Below the pieces are notes generated by a model that did not search any database, was not told the DNA's origin, and saw nothing but the letters and a program-made list of their open reading frames with translations. Positions 21,678 to 33,434 of a stretch of 64,000 nt of DNA are shown here, piece by piece (position 1 is the stretch's first letter; each line of letters begins with the position of its first letter). Origin of the DNA: Pseudomonadota bacterium (GTDB lineage Bacteria; Pseudomonadota; Gammaproteobacteria; Burkholderiales; Burkholderiaceae_C); NCBI GenBank assembly GCA_021783695.1, contig JAJXTO010000009.1, positions 1-64,000 on the forward strand. Direction: 5' to 3'. Both the position numbers and the translations under genes were made by a program.

Positions 21678-22955
21678 ATGGCAGACAGACTCAGTGCCGT
21701 CAAAGGCATGAATGACATCGTGCCGCCCAAATCGGCGGCCTGGGAGTGGTTCGAGCAGCAGGTGCGCGAACTGATGCGCAGCTACGGTTATCAAAACCTG
21801 CGCACACCCATTCTTGAATACACCCCGTTGTTCGTGCGGGGGATCGGTGAAGTGACCGACATCGTCGAAAAAGAGATGTACAGCTTCACCGATGCGCTCA
21901 ACGGCGAGCAGCTTACCCTGCGACCTGAGGGAACCGCCGCCATAGTGCGCGCTTGCATCGAGCATGGCCTGTTGTATGACGGCGGCAAGCGGCTCTGGTA
22001 CACCGGGCCGATGTTCCGTCACGAGCGCCCGCAGCGTGGGCGCTACCGTCAGTTCCACCAGGTGGGCGCGGAGGCGCTGGGCTTTGCAGGACCCGATGCG
22101 GATGTCGAACTCATTCTCATCGCGCGGCAACTCTGGTCGCGTCTGGGTCTGGCCGATCTGGTCACGCTGGAAATCAACTGCCTGGGGCAGGCGGACGAGC
22201 GCGCGCGTCACCGCGTCGATCTCATCGCCTATCTGGAGCGGCACGCGGACCAGCTCGATGCGGATGCACGTCGCCGTCTGCATTCCAACCCCTTGCGCGT
22301 GCTCGATACCAAGAACCCGCAGATGCAGGAACTGGTTGCGGCGGCGCCCAGGCTGATCGACTATCTGGGTGAGGCTTCGCTGGCGCATTTCGACGGCGTG
22401 CAGAACCTCTTGCGCGCAGCAGGCCAGGCCTTCACCATCAACCCGCGGCTGGTACGTGGCCTCGACTATTACAACCTCACGGTGTTCGAGTGGGTGACCG
22501 ACCGTCTGGGCGCACAGGCCACCGTCTGCGCCGGTGGACGCTACGACGGTTTGATCGAGCAGATCGGCGGCAAACCCGCCCCTGCCTGCGGCTGGGCGCT
22601 GGGTGTTGAGCGGGTGCTCGAACTTCTGATCGAGGCCGGCAAGGCTACGCCCGTGCGTGGCCCGCACGCCTATGCCGTGCTCACCAGCCCCGAGTTGATG
22701 CCGCGTGTCATGCCCGTGTGCGAGGCCTTGCGAGCGGCGGGTGTGCAGGTGCAACTGCACCTGGGCGCAGGCAGCATGAAATCGCAAATGAAAAAGGCCG
22801 ATGCCAGCGGTGCCCGCTGGGCTCTGGTGTTCGGCGAGCAGGAGCTGCAGGATGGGCAGGTTGGCATCAAGGATTTACGCGGCACGCAGGATGCCGTGCA
22901 ACAACGGCTGGTCGCGCTGGAGCCGCTGCAGAACCTGGTTTCTGCATTGCTCTGA
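21678..22955 (+). CDS. hisS: Histidyl-tRNA synthetase
   Basis: Class II synthetase charging tRNA-His. The 425-aa product begins [16 protein letters not shown] and contains motif 2 ([19 protein letters not shown]), the histidine motifs [15 protein letters not shown] and AGGRYDGL, and a C-terminal anticodon-binding domain. It is sandwiched between ispG and yfgM, as in many proteobacteria. The regulatory paralogue hisZ lies about 7 kb downstream. Confidence 0.97.
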   Translation: MADRLSAVKGMNDIVPPKSAAWEWFEQQVRELMRSYGYQNLRTPILEYTPLFVRGIGEVTDIVEKEMYSFTDALNGEQLTLRPEGTAAIVRACIEHGLLYDGGKRLWYTGPMFRHERPQRGRYRQFHQVGAEALGFAGPDADVELILIARQLWSRLGLADLVTLEINCLGQADERARHRVDLIAYLERHADQLDADARRRLHSNPLRVLDTKNPQMQELVAAAPRLIDYLGEASLAHFDGVQNLLRAAGQAFTINPRLVRGLDYYNLTVFEWVTDRLGAQATVCAGGRYDGLIEQIGGKPAPACGWALGVERVLELLIEAGKATPVRGPHAYAVLTSPELMPRVMPVCEALRAAGVQVQLHLGAGSMKSQMKKADASGARWALVFGEQELQDGQVGIKDLRGTQDAVQQRLVALEPLQNLVSALL

Positions 22956-22997
22956 ACCGGCAACCTAAAATCACCACTTTTCGGCCCAAGACGTCCC

Positions 22998-23636
22998 ATG
23001 AGCTACAACTTCGAAGAACAAGAACAGATCGCCCAGATGCGCCATTTCTGGGAGCGCTGGGGCACGCAGATCTCTGCTGGCGTGCTGGCTGTCGCGCTCG
23101 GTTTTGCCGGGTATTACGGCTGGCAATGGTGGCAGCGCAACGAGGGCGTCAAGGCGGCGGCGGTGTTCGAGCAGGTTCAGGCGGCGCTGCAGAGCAACAA
23201 CCCTGACAAGATTCAACAGGCCTGGGCGACCATGCAGTCCAAGGCGCCAGGCAGCGCCTATGCCGGCATGGCAGCGCTTGCTGTCGGTAAAGCCCTGCAT
23301 GACGCGGGTAAGAATTCCGAGGCCATCAGCGCCTTGCAATGGGCGGCCGACCATGCCGAGGGCAAGAGCGAGCGTGCAGTCGCCCGCCTGAATCTGTCGG
23401 CATTGCAGATCGATGCGAAGCAGTACGCCGAAGCGGCCAAGACCCTGGCCGAGGTTCCAGAGCCGACCTTCGCCGCGTTGTTTGACCTGCGCCGGGGCGA
23501 TCTTGCCGCGCTGCAGGGCCAGCGCGACGCCGCAAGACGAGCATATGAAGCTGCACTCAAGGCCTTGCCTGCAGACTCTTCCGAGCGCGCCGCCGTGCTG
23601 CAAAGACTTCAAGCCGTCGGCGGGAGTGCAGCATGA
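22998..23636 (+). CDS. yfgM: YfgM-type SecYEG ancillary subunit
   Basis: Inner-membrane protein that associates with the Sec translocon and periplasmic chaperones. The 212-aa product has a short cytosolic N terminus, one membrane segment (ISAGVLAVALGFAGYYGW) and a periplasmic TPR-like domain (SAYAGMAALAVGKALHDAG). It sits between hisS and bamB, the standard order, and overlaps bamB by 4 nt (ATGA). Confidence 0.9.
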   Translation: MSYNFEEQEQIAQMRHFWERWGTQISAGVLAVALGFAGYYGWQWWQRNEGVKAAAVFEQVQAALQSNNPDKIQQAWATMQSKAPGSAYAGMAALAVGKALHDAGKNSEAISALQWAADHAEGKSERAVARLNLSALQIDAKQYAEAAKTLAEVPEPTFAALFDLRRGDLAALQGQRDAARRAYEAALKALPADSSERAAVLQRLQAVGGSAA

Positions 23637-24808
23637 TGGCGGGCCAGACTTCTGCAGTGGCGCGCCAGAGCGCGAGTCGATTGATCCGCATTGGGCGCCT
23701 TGCCGTGCCGCTGCTGCTGGCGGCACAGCTTGGCGCCTGCGCCTCGGGTTCCAAACGTCCTGACCCGACTCCCTTGTCGCCGGTGGCCAACATCCTCACG
23801 GTCAAGCAGGTTTGGACCCAGCGTATCGGCAATGTCCCCGCGTGGTTCCAGACGGCAACGCTGCCCGGTGCCGTCGTGGTTGCGTCCGCCGACGGACAGG
23901 TCATGCGCCTCGATAGTGCGAACGGGCAGATCGTCTGGTCGGCCAAAGTGCCGTCGGGCATCAGCGCCGCCACCGGCAGCGACGGCACATTCACCGCCGT
24001 GGTCGACAAGAATAACGGCCTGGTGTCCATCGGCCCCAAGGGGCAGTTGCTGTGGCGGTATCAGTTGCCCACCACCGTGTTGACGCCGCCCACCGTCACG
24101 GGCGGACGCATCATCGTGCAGGGAGCGGATCAGCGCGTGCTCGCGTTTGATGCCGCCACGGGCAAACGCCTATGGCAGGCCGACAGCCGCGCTGCCTCGC
24201 TGCTGGTGCAGCAGGCTGGTGGCATGGTGGTGCGTGAAGGTCTGGTGATGATCGGCACGGCGCTCGGGCGCATCGACGCCTACGCCCTCGATGATGGCCT
24301 GCCGCGCTGGCAGGCCACGCTGGCGCGGCCGCGGGGCGTGACTGAAGTCGAGCGCGTCGTGGGTATCACCGGCCAGCCGGTTTTGCTGGGCTCCACCGTT
24401 TGTGCCCGCGCCTACCAGTCCGCCGTGGGTTGCGTGGATGCCGATACCGGGCGCATCCTCTGGACGCGCGCCGCTGATGGTTATACCGCGCTGAGCATGA
24501 ACGACCAGGAAATCGTCGGCACGCAGGCTGATGGCGATGTGCAGGCCTATGCGGCGGCCGACGGCGTGCCCAGCTGGACCAATGCGCAACTGAAATATCG
24601 CAACCTGAGCGCGCCCCTGTTGGTCGGCCGCACGGTGGCTGTGGGCGACTATCAGGGCTACATCAGTTTCCTGTCGGCCAAGGATGGCAGCATCGTCGGC
24701 CGTGTCGCGACCGACGGCAGCGCCATTCAGGTGGCACCCGTGGTGGTGGACAAGACCATGATCGTCGTGACGGCCAAGGGCGGGGTCTACGCCTTCGTCC
24801 CAGATTGA
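23633..24808 (+). CDS. bamB: Outer-membrane assembly lipoprotein BamB
   Basis: Subunit of the BAM complex that inserts beta-barrel proteins. The 391-aa product has a lipoprotein signal ([10 protein letters not shown], lipidated Cys) and PQQ-type repeats of an eight-bladed propeller ([41 protein letters not shown]). ATGATG offers two adjacent starts. The gene is coupled to yfgM by the ATGA overlap and is followed by der. Confidence 0.94.
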   Translation: MMAGQTSAVARQSASRLIRIGRLAVPLLLAAQLGACASGSKRPDPTPLSPVANILTVKQVWTQRIGNVPAWFQTATLPGAVVVASADGQVMRLDSANGQIVWSAKVPSGISAATGSDGTFTAVVDKNNGLVSIGPKGQLLWRYQLPTTVLTPPTVTGGRIIVQGADQRVLAFDAATGKRLWQADSRAASLLVQQAGGMVVREGLVMIGTALGRIDAYALDDGLPRWQATLARPRGVTEVERVVGITGQPVLLGSTVCARAYQSAVGCVDADTGRILWTRAADGYTALSMNDQEIVGTQADGDVQAYAAADGVPSWTNAQLKYRNLSAPLLVGRTVAVGDYQGYISFLSAKDGSIVGRVATDGSAIQVAPVVVDKTMIVVTAKGGVYAFVPD

Positions 24809-24813
24809 CGCGC

Positions 24814-26214
24814 ATGACTCCTATTGTTTCTCTGGTTGGACGCCCCAACGTCGGCAAATCCACCTTGTTCAACCGCATGACGCGCTCGCGCGACGCCATC
24901 GTCGCCGACATGCCGGGCCTCACGCGTGATCGGCACTACGGCATGTTGCGCATGGCCGATCGCCCGGTGATCGTGGTCGATACCGGCGGTTTCGAGCCCG
25001 TGGTCGACACGGGCATCGTGCACCAGATGGCGCGGCAGACGCGCCAGGCCATTGCCGAATCGGATCTGGTGGTGTTTCTGGTCGATCTGCGCACCGGCCT
25101 GAGCCCGCAGGACTTGCACATTGCGGCAGAACTGCGCAAGACCGGCAAACCGATCCTGCTCGCCGTGAACAAGGCGGAAGGCCGCCACAGTCATCCCGCG
25201 CTCGCCGAATTCCATGAACTAGGCCTGGGCGAGCCGTTTTCCATCAGCGCCGCGCACGGAGACTCCGTTCCCGATCTGCTCGACCGCGTTCTTGCCGCCC
25301 TGCCGCCCGAGCAGGCGGATGAGGCGATCGAACCCGCCGCTGAATCCGGTCCTGTCGCGGCGGCGGATACCAAGCCGGGCGCAGTGCCGACGGAGCCGCC
25401 GCGCATTCACAGCCTGCGTCTGGCCATCGCCGGGCGACCGAATGTCGGCAAGTCCACTCTGGTCAATGCGCTGGTGGGGGAAGAACGCGTGATCGCCTTC
25501 GACATGCCGGGCACCACGCGCGACGCCATTGAAGTCCCGTTCGAGCGTGATGGGCGCAAGTTCATTCTGATCGACACTGCGGGTTTGCGCCGCAAGGGCA
25601 AAGTTTTCGAGGCGGTGGAAAAATTCTCTGTCATCAAGACCCTGCAGGCCATTGAGCAGGCCAATGTGGTGGTTTTGCTGCTCGACGCAACGGAGGGCGT
25701 TTCCGATCAGGACGCGCACATCGCCAGCTTTGCGGTCGAAGCGGGCCGGGCGCTGGTGCTGGCGGCCAACAAATGGGACGCGGTGGACACCTATGGCCGC
25801 GAACGCCTCATGGTGGCGATACGCCAGCGCTTGCCCTTTGTCGGTTTCGCGCGCTTTCACAGCATTTCAGCCCGAACGGGCGCGGGACTGAACGGGCTGA
25901 TGAAATCGGTGATCGCCGCGCACGCCGCCGCCTATCGCAAGCTGTCGACGCCCAAGCTCACCCGCGCCATCATTGAAGCCGTGGCACAGCAGCAACCGCC
26001 GCGTAGCGGGCCAGTCCGCCCCAAACTGCGCTATGCCCACCAGGGTGGCACCAACCCGCCCATCATTGTGATCCACGGCAGCGCGCTCGACCGTGTTCCG
26101 GCCACCTACACACGCTATCTGGAAGGGCAATTGCGTGAAAAATTCGACCTGACAGGCACCCCGTTGCGCGTGGAGTACCGAAGTTCGACCAATCCTTACG
26201 CCCGCGATGATTGA
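24814..26214 (+). CDS. der: GTPase Der (EngA)
   Basis: Essential double GTPase for 50S ribosome assembly. The 466-aa product has two G domains, each with GRPNVGKST (start of protein and about residue 205), DMPGLTRD and [14 protein letters not shown] and ANKWD, then a C-terminal KH-like domain. The start is the ATG before [11 protein letters not shown]; a TTG overlapping the bamB stop would add three residues. A 6-bp hairpin (26219-26233) follows the stop. Confidence 0.96.
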   Translation: MTPIVSLVGRPNVGKSTLFNRMTRSRDAIVADMPGLTRDRHYGMLRMADRPVIVVDTGGFEPVVDTGIVHQMARQTRQAIAESDLVVFLVDLRTGLSPQDLHIAAELRKTGKPILLAVNKAEGRHSHPALAEFHELGLGEPFSISAAHGDSVPDLLDRVLAALPPEQADEAIEPAAESGPVAAADTKPGAVPTEPPRIHSLRLAIAGRPNVGKSTLVNALVGEERVIAFDMPGTTRDAIEVPFERDGRKFILIDTAGLRRKGKVFEAVEKFSVIKTLQAIEQANVVVLLLDATEGVSDQDAHIASFAVEAGRALVLAANKWDAVDTYGRERLMVAIRQRLPFVGFARFHSISARTGAGLNGLMKSVIAAHAAAYRKLSTPKLTRAIIEAVAQQQPPRSGPVRPKLRYAHQGGTNPPIIVIHGSALDRVPATYTRYLEGQLREKFDLTGTPLRVEYRSSTNPYARDD

Positions 26215-26218
26215 AGTA

Positions 26219-26233
26219 GCCACGGATCGTGGC
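26219..26233 (+). terminator. Weak hairpin after der
   Basis: GCCACG and CGTGGC pair perfectly with a 3-nt loop directly after the der stop. No T-run follows, so at most it is a weak or Rho-assisted stop before the hfq promoter. Confidence 0.35.
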
Positions 26234-26263
26234 CTATATCAGCACTATGTTATTTTGCGGGCT

Positions 26264-26292
26264 CTTGCATTCCAGATCGTGAATGCCATTTA
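26264..26292 (+). promoter_or_regulatory. Candidate hfq promoter, sigma32- or sigma70-like
   Basis: CTTGCA (26264-26269) and, 15 nt later, GCCATTTA (26285-26292) resemble a degraded sigma32 promoter. TTGCAT at 26265 could instead serve sigma70 with ATTTAA. It lies 28 nt before the hfq ATG. E. coli hfq is known to have heat-shock promoters, which makes the reading plausible. Confidence 0.4.
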
Positions 26293-26319
26293 AGCTTTCC
26301 TCACCCAACGGAGAAGAAG

Positions 26320-26565
26320 ATGAGTAACAAAGGGCAGTTGCTACAAGACCCCTTCCTGAACCTGCTACGCAAAGAACATGTGCAGGTGTCTATTTATCTG
26401 GTCAATGGCATCAAACTGCAGGGCCATATCGAGTCGTTCGATCAATACGTCGTGTTGCTGCGCAATACCGTCACGCAGATGGTCTACAAGCACGCCATTT
26501 CCACCGTCGTTCCCGCGCGTCCGGTCACATTCCAAATTGGTGAGCAAGAAACCCCCGCAGCCTGA
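26320..26565 (+). CDS. hfq: RNA chaperone Hfq
   Basis: Hexameric Sm-like protein that pairs small RNAs with mRNAs. The 81-aa product contains Sm1 ([21 protein letters not shown], preceded by KGQ) and Sm2 ([12 protein letters not shown] with the YKHA motif). The tail after the core is short, as in other betaproteobacteria. A strong ribosome site (ACGGAGAAG) precedes the ATG. The 3' end overlaps hflX by 26 nt. Confidence 0.97.
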   Translation: MSNKGQLLQDPFLNLLRKEHVQVSIYLVNGIKLQGHIESFDQYVVLLRNTVTQMVYKHAISTVVPARPVTFQIGEQETPAA

Positions 26566-27721
26566 AGGGCCTGAGCGCGCCGCTCTGGTCAGTGTGCAGC
26601 AGCGTCGTCCATCCTCGGGCGACGCGCTGGCCGAGCTGGAGCAACTCAGTACCTCCGCCGGTTATGCCCTGGCGGGGGAGCTGTCCTGCGTGCGGGCGCG
26701 GCCCGACGCAGCCACCTACATCGGTTCCGGCAAGCTGGAAGAACTGGGCGAACTGGTCAGCGCTTCCTCGGCGGACACCATCATTTTTGATAACGCATTG
26801 AGCCCGATCCAGCAGCGCAACCTGGAAAAGGCGCTGGGCAAACCCGTCCTCGACCGCACCGGACTCATCCTCGAAATCTTCGCCCGTCGCGCCCAGAGCG
26901 CCGAGGGCAAGATGCAGGTCGAACTCGCGCGCCTGGAGCATCTGGCCACACGGCTCGTGCGCGGCTGGACCCACCTGGAGCGTCAGACCGGCGGCATTGG
27001 TGTGCGCGGCGGACCGGGCGAAAAGCAGATCGAACTCGACCGCCGCATGCTCGATGACAAGATCAAGCTGCTTCGAACCCGTCTGGGCAAGCTGGGGCGC
27101 CAGCGCATGACGCAGCGGCGTGCGCGTGGACGTACAGGAGCGTTTCGCGTGGCATTGGTGGGTTACACCAACGCAGGCAAGAGCACGCTGTTCAATGCCT
27201 TGACCAAATCGAAGAGCTACGCAGCCGACCAGCTCTTCGCCACGCTCGACACCACAACGCGCAAGTTCTATCTGGCGCCACAGGTCAATGCCACTTTGTC
27301 CGATACCGTGGGCTTTATCCGCGATCTGCCGCACACCTTGATCGAGGCGTTCAAAGCCACTCTGGAAGATACATTGCAGGCCGATCTGCTGTTGCATGTG
27401 GTGGACGCCAGCGCGCCGATGTTGCGCGAGCAGATGGATGAAGTGCACGCTGTACTGCGAGAGATCGGTGCGGATGACATTCCGCAATTCTTGATCTTCA
27501 ACAAGTCCGATCTCCTGCCGGTGAACCTTCTTGTTACAAATGATCACACCGATTCAGGGGGCATCGAAGCGCGTGATAGCATGCCTCGTTTTGCCGTTAG
27601 CGCCCTGACGGGAGCGGGTGTTGCATCCCTCAAAAATGCCTTGCTCGATGCCGTTCTGGCAGATCCCCGCTTTCAGTCTGTTTCTCCAGCTTTGTCGGAC
27701 ACTACTCAAATTTCCGCATGA
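26540..27721 (+). CDS. hflX: GTPase HflX
   Basis: Ribosome-associated GTPase that splits stalled ribosomes, notably after heat stress. The 393-aa product has the HflX N-terminal domain ([27 protein letters not shown] spans the conserved entry), the linker helices, and a G domain with [21 protein letters not shown] and FNKSD. The GTG at 26540 lies inside the end of hfq in another frame. Starts a few codons later are possible. It is coupled to hflK by ATGA. Confidence 0.93.
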   Translation: MSKKPPQPEGPERAALVSVQQRRPSSGDALAELEQLSTSAGYALAGELSCVRARPDAATYIGSGKLEELGELVSASSADTIIFDNALSPIQQRNLEKALGKPVLDRTGLILEIFARRAQSAEGKMQVELARLEHLATRLVRGWTHLERQTGGIGVRGGPGEKQIELDRRMLDDKIKLLRTRLGKLGRQRMTQRRARGRTGAFRVALVGYTNAGKSTLFNALTKSKSYAADQLFATLDTTTRKFYLAPQVNATLSDTVGFIRDLPHTLIEAFKATLEDTLQADLLLHVVDASAPMLREQMDEVHAVLREIGADDIPQFLIFNKSDLLPVNLLVTNDHTDSGGIEARDSMPRFAVSALTGAGVASLKNALLDAVLADPRFQSVSPALSDTTQISA

Positions 27722-29133
27722 CTTCCTCTCGTTTCTGGCGTGCATCGCCCGCTGAGCAGATACCGTTGCGCCCGCGCTACTGGCGGAGTGTCTGGCCGCT
27801 TTCGCGCTTGTTCAACCGCTTGTTCAACCTGAACGATCCCCGCTGGGGCAAGGATGAGAGCGGCAGCAGCAATCAGAACAACAATCAGGAGCCGAATCGC
27901 CGTCCTGGCGGCGGCGGCCCGCCGGATCTCGATGAGCTTTGGCGTGATTTCAACCGCAAGCTCAACGGACTGTTCGGCAAAAAGCGCGGTGGCAACGGCG
28001 GTGGCATGGGCACGCCCCCGCAGCGCCCCGACCTTTATCCCTCCGCCAAGGGCATGGGGGTAGGCTTCATCATTCTGATATTGATTGGCGTGCTTGGCTG
28101 GCTGTCCTCCGGCTTTTTCATTGTGCAGGAAGGGCAGCAGGCAGCGGTTACGCGCTTCGGCAAGCTGGCCTATACCACGGACGCCGGTTTCCATTGGCGT
28201 CTGCCTTACCCGTTCGAGGCGGATGAAATCATCAATGTTTCGCAGGTGCGCTCCGTCGAGGTGGGGCGTGGCGGGGAAGTCAAGGCCACGGGACTGCCGG
28301 AATCCGCCATGTTGACGGAAGACGAAAACATCGTGGATGTGCGCTTCGCAGTGCAGTACCGCATCGACAATGCGGTGGACTATCTCTATAACAATCGCAG
28401 CCCGGATGACGCGGTGTCGCAAGCCGCTGAGACCGCGGTGCGCGAAGTGGTCGGCAACAAGACGCTCGACTATGTGCTGTACGAGGGCCGCGAACAGGTG
28501 GCCAGCGATGTGCAGGCGCTCACCCAGAAAATTCTCGACCGCTACAAGACCGGTATCATCATCACGACCGTCACGCTGCAGAATGTGCAGCCGCCCGAGC
28601 AGGTGCAGGCCGCGTTTGACGATGCCATCAAGGCGGGTCAAGACCGCGAGCGTCTGAAGAACGAGGCCCAGGCATATGCCAACAACGTCATTCCACGTGC
28701 GCAGGGCACGGCCTCACGCCTGATTCAGGATGCCGAGGCCTACAAGGCCCAGGTCGTCGCTCAGGCGCAAGGCGACACATCCCGCTTCGACCAGATCCTG
28801 CAGCAATACGAAAAAGCTCCGCAGGTCACCCGCGAGCGGATGTATCTCCAAACCATGCAAGACATTCTTTCCAGCGTATCCAAGGTGATGGTGGACTCAC
28901 GCAGCAACAACAACCTGCTTTACCTGCCTCTGGACAAGCTGTTGCAGCAGTCTGCGGGCAAACCGGCATCGCCTGTCACCCCGCCTTCCACGCCAACAAC
29001 GGTGCCCGCCCTTCCGACGGCATCGGTGGGCGCCACGCCTGCCGCGGTGGACAGCGCGGCAGCAGCAGACGGCACGGCCCCCACCCCGTCCAGAACCTCG
29101 CGCGATACCCTGCGCGAGCGCAACTTCCAGTGA
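27718..29133 (+). CDS. hflK: FtsH modulator HflK
   Basis: SPFH-family inner-membrane protein that forms a cage with HflC around the FtsH protease. The 471-aa product has a Gly/Asn-rich cytosolic head (FNLNDPRWGKDESG), one membrane segment (VGFIILILIGVLGWLSSGFF), the SPFH domain (EGQQAAVTRFGK, GLPESAMLTEDENIVDV) and a Pro/Thr/Ala-rich tail. The N-terminal 35 residues before LNDPRWG are longer than in E. coli, so the start could be internal. The ATGA overlap with hflX favours the chosen start. Confidence 0.93.
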   Translation: MTSSRFWRASPAEQIPLRPRYWRSVWPLSRLFNRLFNLNDPRWGKDESGSSNQNNNQEPNRRPGGGGPPDLDELWRDFNRKLNGLFGKKRGGNGGGMGTPPQRPDLYPSAKGMGVGFIILILIGVLGWLSSGFFIVQEGQQAAVTRFGKLAYTTDAGFHWRLPYPFEADEIINVSQVRSVEVGRGGEVKATGLPESAMLTEDENIVDVRFAVQYRIDNAVDYLYNNRSPDDAVSQAAETAVREVVGNKTLDYVLYEGREQVASDVQALTQKILDRYKTGIIITTVTLQNVQPPEQVQAAFDDAIKAGQDRERLKNEAQAYANNVIPRAQGTASRLIQDAEAYKAQVVAQAQGDTSRFDQILQQYEKAPQVTRERMYLQTMQDILSSVSKVMVDSRSNNNLLYLPLDKLLQQSAGKPASPVTPPSTPTTVPALPTASVGATPAAVDSAAAADGTAPTPSRTSRDTLRERNFQ

Positions 29134-29143
29134 GGGCCGGGCA

Positions 29144-30034
29144 ATGAACAAAATCATTCTGGCCGTTGTCGCCATCGTCGTCGCTTTGATGGTGCTGTCG
29201 TCGAGCCTGTTCGTGGTGGACCAACGGCAGTTTGCCGCCGTGTTCGGCCTGGGGCAGATCAAGCGCGTCATCAGTGAGCCGGGCCTGTATTTCAAGATTC
29301 CCGCACCGTTCGAGAATGTGGTGTTTCTCGACAAGCGCATCCTGACCCTGCAGAGCCCGGATACCGACCGTTTCATCACTGCCGAGAAAAAGAATGTGGT
29401 GGTGGACTGGTATCTGAAGTGGCGCATCACCAACCCGACCGAGTTCATCCGCAGCTATGGCGGTGACCAACGCCGTGCCGGGGATCGTCTCGCGCAGATC
29501 GTGAAGGCGGCTCTCAACGAGCAGATCACGCGGCGCACGGTGCGGCAGGTGCTGGCGTCGCAGCGGGATCAGGTCATGCAGGACGTGCAGACCGGCATCG
29601 CCAAGGACATCAAGGGAACGGGGATTCAAATCGTCGATATGCGCCTGACGCGGGTCGATTTTGTCGCTGCCATCACCCAGTCGGTGTACCGCCGCATGGA
29701 GGCCGAGCGCCAGCGCGTGGCGAATGAATTGCGCTCCACCGGCTACGCAGAGGCCGAAAAAATCCGGGCTGAAGCCGATAAGGAGCGCGAAATCGTGATT
29801 TCACAGGCTTACAGCAAGGCCCAGACCATCAAGGGCCAGGGCGATGCCGAAGCCTCGTCGATCTATGCCAAGTCCTTTGGGCAGAATCCGCAGTTTGCCG
29901 AGTTCTACCGCAGCCTGGAGGCGTATCGCGCCAGTTTCAACAACAAGTCCGACGTGATGGTGCTCGACCCCAACAGCCAGTTCTTCCAGTTCTTCCGCAG
30001 TCCTGGAGGCGCCACGGCGAAACCGGCCAAATGA
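29144..30034 (+). CDS. hflC: FtsH modulator HflC
   Basis: Partner of HflK in the membrane. The 296-aa product has an N-terminal membrane anchor (IILAVVAIVVALMVLSSSLF), the SPFH domain (VVDQRQFAAVFGLGQIKRV, VVDWYLKWRI) and a coiled coil (EAEKIRAEADKEREIVISQA). It starts 10 nt after hflK. Confidence 0.95.
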   Translation: MNKIILAVVAIVVALMVLSSSLFVVDQRQFAAVFGLGQIKRVISEPGLYFKIPAPFENVVFLDKRILTLQSPDTDRFITAEKKNVVVDWYLKWRITNPTEFIRSYGGDQRRAGDRLAQIVKAALNEQITRRTVRQVLASQRDQVMQDVQTGIAKDIKGTGIQIVDMRLTRVDFVAAITQSVYRRMEAERQRVANELRSTGYAEAEKIRAEADKEREIVISQAYSKAQTIKGQGDAEASSIYAKSFGQNPQFAEFYRSLEAYRASFNNKSDVMVLDPNSQFFQFFRSPGGATAKPAK

Positions 30035-30040
30035 GGGTGG

Positions 30041-30078
30041 GCCCGGGCCCCGCACGCGCTTGATGCGGACCCGGGGGC
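30041..30078. repeat. GC-rich hairpin between hflC and the DUF2065 gene
   Basis: An imperfect GC-rich inverted repeat of about 13 bp per arm (around 30041-30053 and 30065-30078) lies in the 53-nt gap. No T-run follows. It may tune downstream expression. Confidence 0.35.
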
Positions 30079-30087
30079 AGGCTGCAC

Positions 30088-30273
30088 ATGCTGGATTCCT
30101 TGCTTCTCGCCATGGGCATCGTTCTGGTGCTGGAAGGTCTGATGCCCTTGCTTGCTCCTCGCCAATGGCGCGCGACGTTTCGACAGCTCCTGGCCTTGAC
30201 CGATGGTCAACTCCGGTTTGTCGGCTTGATCGCCGTGATCTGCGGCCTTCTCGTGGTGCTTCTCCTCAAGTAA
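30088..30273 (+). CDS. DUF2065 (YjeT-like) small membrane protein
   Basis: The 61-aa product has two hydrophobic segments (LLLAMGIVLVLEGLMPLLAP and GLIAVICGLLVVLLLK) around a short basic loop with WRATFRQLLAL. This is the DUF2065 pattern. The family often sits between hflC and hisZ/purA, as here. Function is unknown. Confidence 0.88.
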   Translation: MLDSLLLAMGIVLVLEGLMPLLAPRQWRATFRQLLALTDGQLRFVGLIAVICGLLVVLLLK

Positions 30274-30321
30274 GCTGAGAGGTTGGCGCGGTTTGTCGCG
30301 CCGCCATTTTTTGCACGTTCC

Positions 30322-31476
30322 ATGAGCAACTGGCGTCTTCCTGAATACTTTTCCGATGTGCTGCCCCACGAGGCAGCAATCATCGAGCACCTGCGCCGCG
30401 CCTGTCTGGATGCCGCGCAGCGTTACGGCTATGTCCTGGTCATGCCGCCTTTGCTGGAGTTTGCCGACTCGCTGCTGTCCGGCACCGGCCAAGACCTCGA
30501 TCTGCAGACTTTCAAACTGGTCGATCAACTCTCCGGCCGCACCTTGGGCTTGCGCGCCGACATGACGCCGCAAGCCGCGCGTATCGATTCGCATCTGTTG
30601 AATCAGGACGGGGTGACCCGCGTCTGCTATTGCGGCAGCGCCGTGCGCACACACCCGGAAGGCGTCCATGCCAGCCGTGAAATCCTGCAATTCGGCGCCG
30701 AACTGTACGGGCATGCCGGGCTGGAAGCCGATCTGGAAGTACAGCAACTCTCCATGGCCTGTTTGCGTCTTGCCGGGGTGAACCACGCTGCGCTTGATCT
30801 GGCGGACAACCGCATCGTGCGCGGCGTGCTGTCGGGTCTGCTGCTTGGGCCGCAGGACATGGAGGCCATCCTGGATGCCCTTTCCAGCAAGGATGCAGGA
30901 GAACTTCGTCTGCTGACGCGCACCTGCACAGCATCGCAGCGCGAGGCCATTCTCGCCCTGCCGGAGTTATACGGCGATGCGGACGTGCTGCGGCAGGCGC
31001 GCCGCGTGTTGCCGCAGCACGCGCTGATTCAGCGCGCACTGGATGATTTGTCCATCCTGGCGCAGCGCCACCAGCAGCACGGGGTGACAGTGCAGATCGA
31101 TCTGGCCGACATGCGTGGCTACCGCTATCACAGCGGCGTGATTTTCAGCGTCTATGCGCCGGGTTATGCAAATGCCGTGGCGCGTGGCGGGCGTTACGAC
31201 GAGGTTGGCGCCAGTTTTGGCAGGCCACGAGCGGCCACCGGATTCTCCATGGATTTGCGCGAAGTGGCCGGATTTTCCTCCGCCATACAGCCCCGTGCAA
31301 CCATTCTGGCGGAGTGGTCCGACGCAGCCGGTTTGTCACAGGCTGTCGCTGCATTGCGGCTGCGCGGCGAAACCGTGGTGCAATTGCCGCCAAACGAAGT
31401 TGAATTGGCGCGGGCAAATCATGGTCGCAGGCTGGTTCTGCGCAATGCCGCCTGGCAGGTTGAAGACATCGCCTGA
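30322..31476 (+). CDS. hisZ: ATP phosphoribosyltransferase regulatory subunit HisZ
   Basis: HisRS-like, non-charging protein that activates the short form of HisG in histidine synthesis. The 384-aa product has the class II core (WRLPEYFSDVLPHEA, FADSLLSGTGQDLDLQTFKLVD, LRADMTPQAARI, YHSGVIFSVYAPG). It lacks the HisRS anticodon-binding domain. The start is the ATG before SNWRLPEYF. Its presence implies a short HisG encoded elsewhere. It precedes purA by 49 nt. Confidence 0.94.
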   Translation: MSNWRLPEYFSDVLPHEAAIIEHLRRACLDAAQRYGYVLVMPPLLEFADSLLSGTGQDLDLQTFKLVDQLSGRTLGLRADMTPQAARIDSHLLNQDGVTRVCYCGSAVRTHPEGVHASREILQFGAELYGHAGLEADLEVQQLSMACLRLAGVNHAALDLADNRIVRGVLSGLLLGPQDMEAILDALSSKDAGELRLLTRTCTASQREAILALPELYGDADVLRQARRVLPQHALIQRALDDLSILAQRHQQHGVTVQIDLADMRGYRYHSGVIFSVYAPGYANAVARGGRYDEVGASFGRPRAATGFSMDLREVAGFSSAIQPRATILAEWSDAAGLSQAVAALRLRGETVVQLPPNEVELARANHGRRLVLRNAAWQVEDIA

Positions 31477-31513
31477 TTTGCCTCAAACCGATTCTTTGAC
31501 TGACTGATACTGA

Positions 31514-32848
<1,335 letters not shown>

Positions 32849-32905
32849 GCGTTTGCGGCGCTCGGGTCAGGTTTCCACTTCCAATACGTTCACAAAGGTT
32901 CGGCC

Positions 32906-33430
32906 ATGCTCAGCGAGGACGGAAAGCATCTCTATGTTTCCTGGGACGAATACCACGCACTGATCGAAAAGCTCGCCCTCAAGGTGCACGCCTCGGGCTG
33001 GGAATTCGACCAGATTCTGTGTCTGGCCCGTGGCGGGGTGCGGCCGGGCGACATCCTGTCGCGCATTTTCAACAAGCCTCTGGCCATCATGTCCACCAGT
33101 TCCTACCGCGAAAGCGCCGGGACGGTGCAGGGGCGTCTGGACATTGCCCGCTACATCACGCTGCCGCGCGGTGAACTCGAAGGCCGCGTGCTGCTGGTTG
33201 ACGACCTGGCGGACTCGGGCGAAACCCTCAACGCGGTGGAAAACCATCTCCGCGCCAGCAGCGGAAAAATCACTGATCTGCGCAGCGCCGTGATCTGGGT
33301 GAAGGGCATTTCCACGTATTTGCCCGAGTACTATGTGGACATGCTGCCCACCAGTCCGTGGATTCATCAGCCGTTCGAGGAATATGACGTGTTGCGCCCC
33401 GCCAAGCTGGCCGAGCGCTGGAAAATCTGA
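32906..33430 (+). CDS. Phosphoribosyltransferase family protein
   Basis: The 174-aa product has the type I PRTase PRPP loop VLLVDDLADSGET and an N-terminal LARGGVRPGD. It resembles the small purine PRTases of COG2236, so hypoxanthine/xanthine/guanine salvage is likely, but the base is not certain. The C terminus KLAERWKI is typical of that group. It lies 57 nt after purA, and the two purine-linked genes may be one transcript. Confidence 0.85.
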   Translation: MLSEDGKHLYVSWDEYHALIEKLALKVHASGWEFDQILCLARGGVRPGDILSRIFNKPLAIMSTSSYRESAGTVQGRLDIARYITLPRGELEGRVLLVDDLADSGETLNAVENHLRASSGKITDLRSAVIWVKGISTYLPEYYVDMLPTSPWIHQPFEEYDVLRPAKLAERWKI

Positions 33431-33434
33431 ATCC

